Source: Streptomyces venezuelae (lineage in GTDB: Bacteria; Actinomycetota; Actinomycetes; Streptomycetales; Streptomycetaceae). Taken from it: 64,000 bases of DNA. The stretch's first letter is position 1. Each line of letters begins with the position of its first letter. Shown here one piece after another: positions 54,687 to 61,894 of the stretch. A model generated the notes under the pieces. That model was not told the DNA's origin, made no database searches, and worked only from the letters and a program-made list of their open reading frames with translations. The stretch covers positions 3,224,001 to 3,288,000 of the forward strand of contig NZ_CP029191.1 in NCBI RefSeq assembly GCF_008642335.1, given 5' to 3'. The translations under genes and the position numbers were made by a program.

Positions 54687-55011
54687 CCCGCACCTGCTGG
54701 TCGAGGACGACCGGTTCACCGCCCTCTTCCTGCTGGGCGCGGACGACCGCGCCGAGGACGTCGAGAACGTCGACGCGGAACTCCGGCTGCCCGACGGCAC
54801 GCGGTGGAGCGCCACGTTCATGACGCTCCGCGAGATCGCCGCGGTCATGGACCGCTGGCAGCGGACGGGCGAGGCGGCGGGCGGCGCGTTCTTCCAGTGC
54901 CCGGACCTGGTCGTGGTGCCGACGGGCGGGGTCGCCGCGATGATGACGGCGTTCCGCGCGATCGTGGCCGAGGGCGGCCCGGAGGGGATCCTGCCCCGAC
55001 TGGAGGACTAG
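54676..55011 (+). CDS. candidate immunity protein of the Hint toxin
   Basis: This encodes a 111-residue acidic protein. Its ATG lies inside the toxin gene, overlapping by 11 bases, so the two are translationally linked. The composition is acidic (DDRAEDVENVDAE), with an alpha-beta layout (ATFMTLREIAAVMDRWQRTG, then AFFQCPDLVVVPTGGVAAMM). No signal peptide is seen, so it stays in the cytoplasm, where an immunity protein must protect the producer. I do not recognise a family. The immunity role is inferred from position, size and charge. Confidence 0.7.
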   Translation: MESDPHLLVEDDRFTALFLLGADDRAEDVENVDAELRLPDGTRWSATFMTLREIAAVMDRWQRTGEAAGGAFFQCPDLVVVPTGGVAAMMTAFRAIVAEGGPEGILPRLED

Positions 55012-55040
55012 GACGGCCAGGCTGCTGCGTACGTGCCCCT

Positions 55041-55160
55041 TAAGGGGCGCGGGGAACTGCGCGACCAGCCACGGAAAAGCCGCAGACGCGTCTGCCGGGA
55101 CCCCGGCACATGCGTCTGCGGCTCTTTGCTGGTCGCTCGCGCAGTTCCCCGCGCCCCTTA
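55041..55160. terminator. 120-bp intergenic fold-back (repeat copies 5 and 6)
   Basis: TAAGGGGCGCGGGGAACTGC (from 55041) is mirrored by GCAGTTCCCCGCGCCCCTTA (to 55160). The inner parts GCCGCAGACGC and GCGTCTGCGGC also pair, giving arms of about 45 bases. These are two inverse copies of the dispersed GTCGCGCAGTTCCCCGCG element. It lies between the convergent immunity gene and the coiled-coil gene and should terminate both. A 19-bp direct repeat, CCAGGCTGCTGCGTACGTG, flanks it at 55017-55035 and 55209-55227. Confidence 0.88.
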
Positions 55161-55167
55161 TAGGGCC

Positions 55168-56070
55168 CTACGGGGTTTCCTCCGCGGGGGCCCGGCCCGT
55201 CAGCGTCGCCAGGCTGCTGCGTACGTGGTCCATGTGGGCCCGGACCTCGTCCCAGCGTTCGCCGTGTTCGCGGAGGATCCGTTCCGTCTCGCGGGTCACC
55301 CGCTCCTCGCAGAGGACCGCCTCCGCGACGATCTCCGCGGCCCGCGCCTCCGCGTCCTCCTGCCCGTGCCGCGCCGACTCCTCCGCCTGCGCGAAGGCCC
55401 GCTTGGCCTCGGAGAGTCTCGCCTCCGCCGCGGCCACCCGCTCCGCGTCCCGTGCGTCCGACGCCGCCTCGCGCTCGGCGGCCTCGCGCTCGGCCGCCTC
55501 CCACCGCTCGGCCTGCTCCTTCTCCTGCTCGGCGAGCAGCCCCTCGCACCGCTGCCGCATCTCACGCAGCGCCGCGAGCGCCTCGCCCCGCCACGCCTTC
55601 ACGTCCTGCCGGGCGGAGATCCGGATCTCGTCGGCCGTCGCCCGGTCCGCCTGGAGCCGTCGCGCGGCCCGATCCTCCGCGTCGGCGCCGATCCGCTCGG
55701 CGTAGGCGCGCGCGGACTCCCGTACCTCCCGGGCCCACGCCTCCGCGTCCTCCGTGACCGCCTGCGCCTCGGCCGCCGCGCTCTCCCGTACCGCGGCGGC
55801 CTCCGCCTCGGCGAGGGCCAGGATCTGCCGGGCCCGCTCGCCGAGCGTCTCGTACGTCTGGGGCGCGAGCCGCGAGACCACGTCACGCAGGTGCTCCGCC
55901 TCCACCTCCATGTCCTTCGCGAGGACAGTGAGCCGGGCCGCGCGCTCCCACGCGCCGTCCCGCTCCTGGGAGAGGCCGGCGGCGTACGCCTCGACCTGCT
56001 CGGGACGGTAGCCGCGCCCCCGCACGGTGACGAAGCCGTAGGGCGACGACGATGCACCGCTGCTGCTCAT
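55168..56070 (-). CDS. DivIVA-like coiled-coil protein
   Basis: This encodes a 300-residue, very Ala/Glu/Arg-rich cytoplasmic protein. The N-terminus (about 11-40) has a DivIVA-like short module (YGFVTVRGRGYRPEQVEAYAAG). It is followed by a nearly continuous coiled coil, with only one short break near residue 90. Such proteins act in polar growth and septum placement in Streptomyces (DivIVA, Scy and FilP relatives). ATG at 56070 is chosen over an in-frame upstream start because the family motif begins here. Its stop lies 8 bases from the fold-back terminator. Function is inferred from fold. Confidence 0.8.
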   Translation of the reverse strand: MSSSGASSSPYGFVTVRGRGYRPEQVEAYAAGLSQERDGAWERAARLTVLAKDMEVEAEHLRDVVSRLAPQTYETLGERARQILALAEAEAAAVRESAAAEAQAVTEDAEAWAREVRESARAYAERIGADAEDRAARRLQADRATADEIRISARQDVKAWRGEALAALREMRQRCEGLLAEQEKEQAERWEAAEREAAEREAASDARDAERVAAAEARLSEAKRAFAQAEESARHGQEDAEARAAEIVAEAVLCEERVTRETERILREHGERWDEVRAHMDHVRSSLATLTGRAPAEETP

Positions 56071-56306
56071 CCTTGGATCCCCTCTCCGACGTACCGCACG
56101 CGTACAGCGCGATTGGCGCACATCTTGATGGATCAAGCGGAAGCGCTCATAACGCGACACTCCGCCCACTCCACCCGGTCAAGGATGCGTCAATTGGCGC
56201 CGGAAGTCGGAATCGGGGCGTCATTCCCGCCGCTCGCGCCCCGAATGGGCGAGGCGCCCGCCCCGTCGCCGGACCGGGCGCCTCGCCGTCGCGTGCGGGC
56301 CGCGCG

Positions 56307-59300
56307 CTACAGCAGCCCGTCCCACATCTGCTCGAGAAGCACCGACCACCAGCTCTCCGGCGACGCGAGCGCCGCGGGATCGAGCGCGGCCAGCTGGTTC
56401 TGGAAGTCGACGGTCCAGCGGCCCGCCTGCTCCTGGTTGAGCCCGAACCGCAGCCGCCACATCCGGCCGAGCAGCGCCATGCAGCGCGCGAACTCGGGCA
56501 GGCCCGTGTTCACGAACTGCGGCGGCACGGGGGCGCCGCCGGGTCCTGCCTCGACCGGCACCGCCACTATGTTCGCCGTGCCGTACTGCACGCATAGCGC
56601 GCGCCCGAAGTCGCTGCCCATCACCAGGTACGACCCCGCGTCCGACGCGGGCTGCACGCCCCGCTCCTGCGCGAGCTCGGCCAGTGTCGGCACGGGGCGG
56701 CCCGGCTGGGCCTGCGCCCAGAAGAACGGCCCGAAGTCGACGGGCAGGCCCGCCACGACGAGGGTGTGCGCCACGATGTCGGGCACGCCCTGGCGCGACA
56801 CGGCGCGCTGGTCGAACCGGAAGATGCCGGGTCCGAAGGCCGCGGCCAGCTCCTGGGCGACGCCCTCCGGCGGGATCGGCGGGGCGGGCGGCATCTGCTG
56901 CAGCGGGGCACGCACGGGGGCGGGCCTCGCGGGGCCGTCCGCGACCTGGTGCAGCTCGCCCTGGTGGGCGAGGAGCTGCTGCATGCCCTGCCTGCGGGAC
57001 GCGTGGTCCCTGCCGTACGGGGCGATCGACGTGATCCGCGCCTGCGGCCAGGTCTCGCGGATCATCCGCGCGCAGTACGCGCCGGGCAGCTCGCAGGACT
57101 CCAGCTCGGTGTGGAGCTCGAGCACCTGCTGCGGCGGCACGTTCATGCCGCGCAGCTCGTGCAGGATCTGCCACTCCGGGTGCGGCGTACCGGGCGCCGA
57201 GCGCCGGATGAGCTGCTGCTCGGACCCGTCGGCGGCGCGGTAGCGCAGCACGGCCTGGTAGCCGGGGCCGACAGTGGGCTGACCGGTGGGCTGCTGCGGA
57301 TAGCCGTACGGCTGACCGCCGGGGGCACCGGGCATGCCGGGGGGTACGCCGGGTCCGGGTACGTGCTGGCCCGGGGCCGGGGGCGGAGGCATCCCGGGTG
57401 CGCCGGGACCCGGCATGCCGGGTGCGCCGGGGCCACCGACCGCGGGTCCGGCCAGCATGGTCGCGGCGTGGTGAACGCCGCCGCCGGGCGGGGCGGGGGG
57501 CTGGGGGGCGCCGGGGGCACCGGGCGGGCCGGGAGGCTGAGGCGCGCCGGGAGCACCGGGCGGACCAGGAGGCTGAGGGGCGCCGGGAGCACCGGGCGGA
57601 CCAGGAGGCTGAGGCGCGCCGGGGGCGGCCGGGGCGCCGGGCGGCTTGATGCCGCCGCCCATGCTCGGGTCGGCCAGCATCGTGGCCGCGTGGTGGACCC
57701 CGCCGGGGGGCGTACCGGGGGCGCCGGGCGGGCCGGGCGGCTGGGGCGCGCCCGGAGGCGTACCCGGAGCGCCGGGTGCACCCGGCGGCTTGATGCCGCC
57801 GCCCATGCTGGGGTCGGCCAGCATCGTCGCGGCGTGGTGGACCCCGCCGGGAGGCGTACCCGGAGCCGCGGGGGGCGCGGGCGGCTTGGGTCCGTCAGGA
57901 CCCAACGAGGAGACGAGCTGCGTCGGTACGTAGCCACCGGCAGGCGTACCGGGAGCGCCGGGCCCGGAGGGCGGCGGCGTGCTCGGCCCCGCCTTGTGGG
58001 TGGCGGCATCCGCGATGTCCCCGGCCGCGGGCGCGGCGGGCGGCTGCGGGTATCCGTACGCGGAGGCGTCGGGGGCGGGGGCACCCGGGGAGCCCTGAGC
58101 ACCGGGCGCCGACGACCCGGCCGGCGGCTGCGACGCGTTGGACGACTGCGCGGCGGGCGCACCCGACGGCGCCTGCGGGGCGTTAGACGGCTGCACGCCA
58201 GACGCACCCGAGGGCGGCGGCAGAGGCACCGACGAACCCACCGGCGGCTGCGAGGCGGGCGCACCCGAGGGCGCCTGCGGGGCGTTCGGGGGCTGCACGC
58301 CAGGCGCACCCGACGGCGGCGGCAGCGGCGCCGGTGAACCGGCCGGGGGCTGCGGCGCGTCGGACGACTGCGCGCCAGGCGCGCCCACCGGCGGCTGCGG
58401 CGCGTTCGAGGGCTGCACGCCAGGCGCACCCGACGGCGGCGGCAGAGGCACCGACGAGCCGGACGGCGGCGGACCGGCGGGCGCACCCGAAGAAGCGGGG
58501 CCGCCCGGTGCCGGGTCGTCCAGCGCGGGCGCGATCGCCGTCGCCGGCAGCCCACTGCCCCCGTGCATCAGCGCGGTCTTGGCCTCCGGCGTGGTGGCCG
58601 GCGGCGGCGTCTCGGCGTCGTCCAGACCGGTCAGCGGCGGCGCGAACACCGTGGCGGGCAGCGGCACAGAATGGTCCTCGCCCGCATCGGCGTTGGTGTC
58701 CGTACCGGCCCACGGAGTCGCGTCCGCGGGCACGCCCGCCGACGTCGCGGGCAGACTGTCGTCGAACTCGGCCACGGGCTCGGGCATGCGCTCCGGCACG
58801 GCATCCTCGACCGGCCCCTCGGCCGCCGCGGGCCACGGCGTACCGCCCTCGGGCGCACCCGGAGCCTCGGACGCGGCAGCCGTTACGGGTGCCGCAGGCA
58901 CGGAAGGGGCAGCCGGAGCCGCCGGAGCCTCTGGAGCAGCCGACTCCCCCCGCCGATCCGGAATGCCCAGCTTGTCCGCTGCTTCCTGGAGCCACTCCGG
59001 CGGCGTCAGCAGGAATGACGTCTGGTTGAGGTCGACCCGCTCGGGCGGGGCAACCACCGCGTCCTGCGGGGTCATGTCCGGCAGGCCGTACTCCTCCTCG
59101 TAGCGGCGGATCACCTCGCCCACCGCGAGGCTCGGCCAGAGCGTCGCCTCGCCACTGTCCCGTGCGATGACGAGCCGCTGCGAACCGCCGTCGGACACCG
59201 GACCGTTCTCCCGGTCCTCGGCCCACACCACGAATCCGAGTTCGAACTCCCGGACCCGCACCTCACGGTGCTGGTAGCCCGGCACGTCGCCGTTGATCCA

Positions 59301-59339
59301 TTCCTCGGCGCGCTCCTGCGCCTGTGCGAAGGTCACCAT
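56307..59339 (-). CDS. giant YrhB / Pro-rich / deaminase-like / SUKH-4 protein
   Basis: This encodes a 1010-residue protein with several parts. Residues 1-110 form a YrhB-like module (AQAQERAEEWINGD, VWAEDRENGP, DMTPQDAVVAPPERVDLNQTSFLLTPPEWL). Residues about 130-690 are a Pro/Gly/Ala-rich low-complexity linker with collagen-like GAPG repeats and three copies of HHAATMLADP-like motifs. Residues about 690-790 contain a deaminase-like core: His743-Thr-Glu745, Cys749 and Cys756 (HxE...C-x6-C). Residues about 810-1005 form a SUKH-4-type immunity domain. ATG at 59339 lies 7 bases after the WHH-SUKH gene's stop. It may neutralise or sequester deaminase toxins. Confidence 0.8.
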   Translation of the reverse strand: MVTFAQAQERAEEWINGDVPGYQHREVRVREFELGFVVWAEDRENGPVSDGGSQRLVIARDSGEATLWPSLAVGEVIRRYEEEYGLPDMTPQDAVVAPPERVDLNQTSFLLTPPEWLQEAADKLGIPDRRGESAAPEAPAAPAAPSVPAAPVTAAASEAPGAPEGGTPWPAAAEGPVEDAVPERMPEPVAEFDDSLPATSAGVPADATPWAGTDTNADAGEDHSVPLPATVFAPPLTGLDDAETPPPATTPEAKTALMHGGSGLPATAIAPALDDPAPGGPASSGAPAGPPPSGSSVPLPPPSGAPGVQPSNAPQPPVGAPGAQSSDAPQPPAGSPAPLPPPSGAPGVQPPNAPQAPSGAPASQPPVGSSVPLPPPSGASGVQPSNAPQAPSGAPAAQSSNASQPPAGSSAPGAQGSPGAPAPDASAYGYPQPPAAPAAGDIADAATHKAGPSTPPPSGPGAPGTPAGGYVPTQLVSSLGPDGPKPPAPPAAPGTPPGGVHHAATMLADPSMGGGIKPPGAPGAPGTPPGAPQPPGPPGAPGTPPGGVHHAATMLADPSMGGGIKPPGAPAAPGAPQPPGPPGAPGAPQPPGPPGAPGAPQPPGPPGAPGAPQPPAPPGGGVHHAATMLAGPAVGGPGAPGMPGPGAPGMPPPPAPGQHVPGPGVPPGMPGAPGGQPYGYPQQPTGQPTVGPGYQAVLRYRAADGSEQQLIRRSAPGTPHPEWQILHELRGMNVPPQQVLELHTELESCELPGAYCARMIRETWPQARITSIAPYGRDHASRRQGMQQLLAHQGELHQVADGPARPAPVRAPLQQMPPAPPIPPEGVAQELAAAFGPGIFRFDQRAVSRQGVPDIVAHTLVVAGLPVDFGPFFWAQAQPGRPVPTLAELAQERGVQPASDAGSYLVMGSDFGRALCVQYGTANIVAVPVEAGPGGAPVPPQFVNTGLPEFARCMALLGRMWRLRFGLNQEQAGRWTVDFQNQLAALDPAALASPESWWSVLLEQMWDGLL
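57445..57850 (-). repeat. internal repeats encoding HHAATMLA motifs and a collagen-like run
   Basis: Within the giant gene, the block around GGTCGGCCAGCAT recurs at about 57445, 57667 and 57810 (plus-strand coordinates), each encoding a VHHAATMLAxP motif. Between 57500 and 57630, three tandem 36-39 bp units encode GPPGAPGAPQPP-type repeats. The tract is expected to be prone to slippage. Confidence 0.8.
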
Positions 59340-59346
59340 CGTTACG

Positions 59347-60342
59347 TCACTCCCCAGCCGAGGACACGGGGACGGCGTGCGCGAAGCCGCCGTCCACCAT
59401 CAGGTTCGCCACGGTCTCCAGCTCCGGCGGGTTGCCCGCGAGCCGGGACAGGAACGCGTCGAAGTCGTCGCCGCACGGCAGCAGCAGCTGCCGCACCCGC
59501 TCGGCGGGGGGCCACCCGGCCGCCTCCGAGACATCGCGCGCGTCGTCGTACGCGCAGAACCACACCGAGCCGATCCGGTCGCCCTTCACCTTCACGGCGA
59601 GCAGACCGCCCTGCACGAAAGCGACCCCCAGGTAGTCCTTGGTGAGGTGGTCGCGCAGGCATTTGTTCACGTACACCAGGTCGTTGACCGCGGCCTCGTC
59701 CCGCACCGTGAAGAACGGCTGGTCCACGAGGAGTCCGAGCTCCGCGTCGAGCGCGGCGCCGACCGGCGCGCAGCCGCCCGCGGCCTTCAGGAAGGAGCGG
59801 TAGGCGCCGGGCAGCCGGTAGCCGAGGTCCTCCTCGACGTTCTGGACCTGCTGTTCCGTCACCGCGACCGCGGACTTCGGCAGACCGAAGTGGGCGGGAC
59901 GCGTCTCCTGGAGAGGTCGCGTGCCCCTCTTGTTCTGGTCCACCGTCGTCGTCGCGACGCCGCCGTGGTGCCGCAGCAGCGCCTTCACCTCGACGGGGAC
60001 GAGCTCCAGGCGGCGGCTGTTCGGCACGTGGTGCCAGGTCCAGCCGTGCGGCGTCGCCACCGCCGGGATCGTGTCCCACAGGTCGTGGTCCGCCGCCGCC
60101 ATCGCCGCGTTCGCCGACACGTAGTCCGTCAGGCGCAGTTCGTCGACGCCGAAGCCCTCCGGGGGCTCGGCGATCTCGGCGGCCGCGCGGGCGTACGCCG
60201 AGAAGTCCGGGTAACCGTGCTCGTCCACCCGCACGCCTCTGGGATGGCGAGCGGCACGGACCGGGTCCGGGAAGTGCACGACCTGCCCGGCGTAGGCCGC
60301 GTTCGGCGGCGCTGACTGCTGCCCCAGCCGACCTGTCGTCAT
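59347..60342 (-). CDS. WHH nuclease - SMI1/KNR4 (SUKH) fusion
   Basis: This encodes a 331-residue protein that appears to join a toxin to its immunity domain. The central part (about 95-130) has the HNH/EndoVII-superfamily WHH motif: PHGWTWHH (Trp103-His105), R-x-L-x-L-V-P, then RHHGG (His125-Gly128). The C-terminal part (about 161-310) is a SUKH-1 domain (VTEQQVQNVEEDLGYRLPGAYRSFL) like yeast SMI1/KNR4. ATG at 60342 is preferred over the start at 60447. The next gene follows 7 bases after its stop, so both are co-transcribed. The order of toxin and immunity domains in one chain suggests self-inhibition. Confidence 0.85.
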   Translation of the reverse strand: MTTGRLGQQSAPPNAAYAGQVVHFPDPVRAARHPRGVRVDEHGYPDFSAYARAAAEIAEPPEGFGVDELRLTDYVSANAAMAAADHDLWDTIPAVATPHGWTWHHVPNSRRLELVPVEVKALLRHHGGVATTTVDQNKRGTRPLQETRPAHFGLPKSAVAVTEQQVQNVEEDLGYRLPGAYRSFLKAAGGCAPVGAALDAELGLLVDQPFFTVRDEAAVNDLVYVNKCLRDHLTKDYLGVAFVQGGLLAVKVKGDRIGSVWFCAYDDARDVSEAAGWPPAERVRQLLLPCGDDFDAFLSRLAGNPPELETVANLMVDGGFAHAVPVSSAGE

Positions 60343-60638
60343 GGCGGTTGCCCCCTGCGGCACTGTGGAAGGTTCTGGTTCTGTCTGCACGCGGCTGTGC
60401 GGTTTCTGGTCCGCGATGTCGATACAGCCTATGCGCAAGGACGGCACCGGTCACCGGGCCTCCGGTTCCATGACCACCAGCCACCGGACGGTCACGGTGT
60501 GACGAATCCCGGCGGAAAGCCAGGCGTGTCGCAGTGCCCCAGCTTCCGCACCACCCGCCCCATTTGGCAGGCTGTCCCCGCGACGCGGGGGCGTTGTACA
60601 CGCGGTGACGGCCGCGAGCAGGGGGAGGGAAGAGCACG

Positions 60639-61298
60639 ATGCAGACCGCACAGAGCAGCATGTCCGGCCGGACGCCGGCGACGACGACGGGCGCCACGAC
60701 CGGCGACGGCACGGCCCCGGGCACCGTCCCGACAGCCACACAGGCCGCCCAGGCCGCGCACGCCGCGCAGGCCACTCACACCGCGCACGCCACTCACGCC
60801 GCGGCCGACCCACGCGTCGCCGGAGACCCGCGCGTCGGCTGGAGCGCCACCGCCGCCCACGCACCCATCCTGCGTCAGCGCCGCGACGGCATCCTGCCCA
60901 CCGTCGCCGCCGCTCTCTCCGTACGCGGCCAGACCACCCTCACCTGCACCGCGGGCCGCGGCGAGGAGCCCCCCGCGCTCCACCCGCTCGTCCAGGACTT
61001 CCTCGACGCCCTCACCAGCGGGCAGCGCGAGCGCTTCACCGGCCGCTGCGCCGAGGCCATCCTCATCTCCCGGCACCTCACGGCGGCCGACGCGAGCCGC
61101 TCCAAGCGTGCCTCGCGCAAGCCCATGACCAACGGCGAGGCCCGCAAGGCGCTGAAACACGCCAAACTCACCACCCGCCGCATCCGTGAGGACGGCGACC
61201 CCCTGCACGGGCACTTCGCCCAGCCCTGCCGTTCCTGTACCGCGCTCACCGCCCACTTCGGTGTCCGCGTCGTCGACCCCACGGCCACCGAAGCCTGA
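60639..61298 (+). CDS. YwqJ-like deaminase (toxin candidate)
   Basis: This encodes a 219-residue protein. The first 65 residues are Ala/Thr/His-rich low complexity with AHAAQATHTAHATHAA-type repeats. The core (about 80-215) has two zinc motifs: Cys137-Ala-Glu139 (RCAEAILISRHL) and Pro196-Cys197-x-x-Cys200 (PCRSCTALTAHFGV), matching the CxE...PCxxC arrangement of the YwqJ/nucleotide-deaminase toxin family. ATG at 60639 has GGAGGGA upstream. It is divergently transcribed from the WHH-SUKH operon and followed by its SUKH-3 partner. It may be a toxin delivered by contact or a cytoplasmic modification enzyme. Confidence 0.82.
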   Translation: MQTAQSSMSGRTPATTTGATTGDGTAPGTVPTATQAAQAAHAAQATHTAHATHAAADPRVAGDPRVGWSATAAHAPILRQRRDGILPTVAAALSVRGQTTLTCTAGRGEEPPALHPLVQDFLDALTSGQRERFTGRCAEAILISRHLTAADASRSKRASRKPMTNGEARKALKHAKLTTRRIREDGDPLHGHFAQPCRSCTALTAHFGVRVVDPTATEA

Positions 61299-61348
61299 TC
61301 CGCCGCCCGGCCGACCGTTCCCACCACCCGAACGAGGGTTACCACCCC

Positions 61349-61879
61349 ATGCACCCCGACCACCCCGCCACCGCCGCCGCACCCGGCACCGGCGGCAGCA
61401 CCCGCTTCCCCGTCCCCGTCGACGCCGCCCTGCGCGCCGCCGGCTGGCGCCCCGGACACTGGGACATAAAGCAGGCAGAGATCTGGGCCGACGCCCTGCG
61501 CCGCCACACCTCGCCGGCCGGCCACCGGCACACCGTGTTCCCCGCGGCCGTCGAGGCGTGGGCCGAATTCGGCGGCCTGCACATCACCCCGCAGGGGCCC
61601 GGCCGTCAGATAGCGCCCGCCACCGTGCACCTCGACCCGATGTACGGCCTCCACCTGGCCCGCACCCTGGGCGATCTGGGCCGCGCGCTCGGCACGGAGG
61701 TCTGCCCCATCGGCGAGGAGCCGGACACGCAGGCGCTGCTCGCCATCGACACCGAGGGCCGCGTCTACAGCCTCGACCACAGCGGCGACTGGTTCCTCGG
61801 CGCCCACATCGACCAGGCCCTGGCCACGCTCATCACCGGTGCCCAGCCCACCCGCCTGTCGGCGGGCTCGGGGATATAG
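61349..61879 (+). CDS. SUKH-3 family immunity protein
   Basis: This encodes a 176-residue protein of the SUKH-3 type, the usual immunity partner of YwqJ-like deaminases in Streptomyces. The visible pattern is A-G-W-R-P-G-H-W-D, AAVEAWAEFGGLHI, QGPGRQIAP, LDPMYGLHLAR, VCPIGEEPD, and GRVYSLDHSGDWFLG. ATG at 61349 follows GAGGGTTACCACCCC. It is 50 bases after the deaminase gene, so it is probably one transcript. It lies 15 bases from the stop of the convergent histidine kinase. Confidence 0.88.
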   Translation: MHPDHPATAAAPGTGGSTRFPVPVDAALRAAGWRPGHWDIKQAEIWADALRRHTSPAGHRHTVFPAAVEAWAEFGGLHITPQGPGRQIAPATVHLDPMYGLHLARTLGDLGRALGTEVCPIGEEPDTQALLAIDTEGRVYSLDHSGDWFLGAHIDQALATLITGAQPTRLSAGSGI

Positions 61880-61894
61880 GACGACCGGACCCGG

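Noticed and set aside
52710..54848. 712-residue minus-strand frame opposite the Hint gene
   Set aside because: Shadow; the repeated VHLxxALV pattern is the complement of the heptad repeat on the real strand.
57500..57850. Possible CRISPR array, because of regular GC-rich repeats
   Set aside because: The repeats are in-frame codons for GAPG and HHAATMLA; spacers are not unique and no cas genes are present.
56766..58337. 523-residue plus-strand frame opposite the giant SUKH gene
   Set aside because: Gly/Arg-rich complement of the Pro/Gly linker, with no initiation site.
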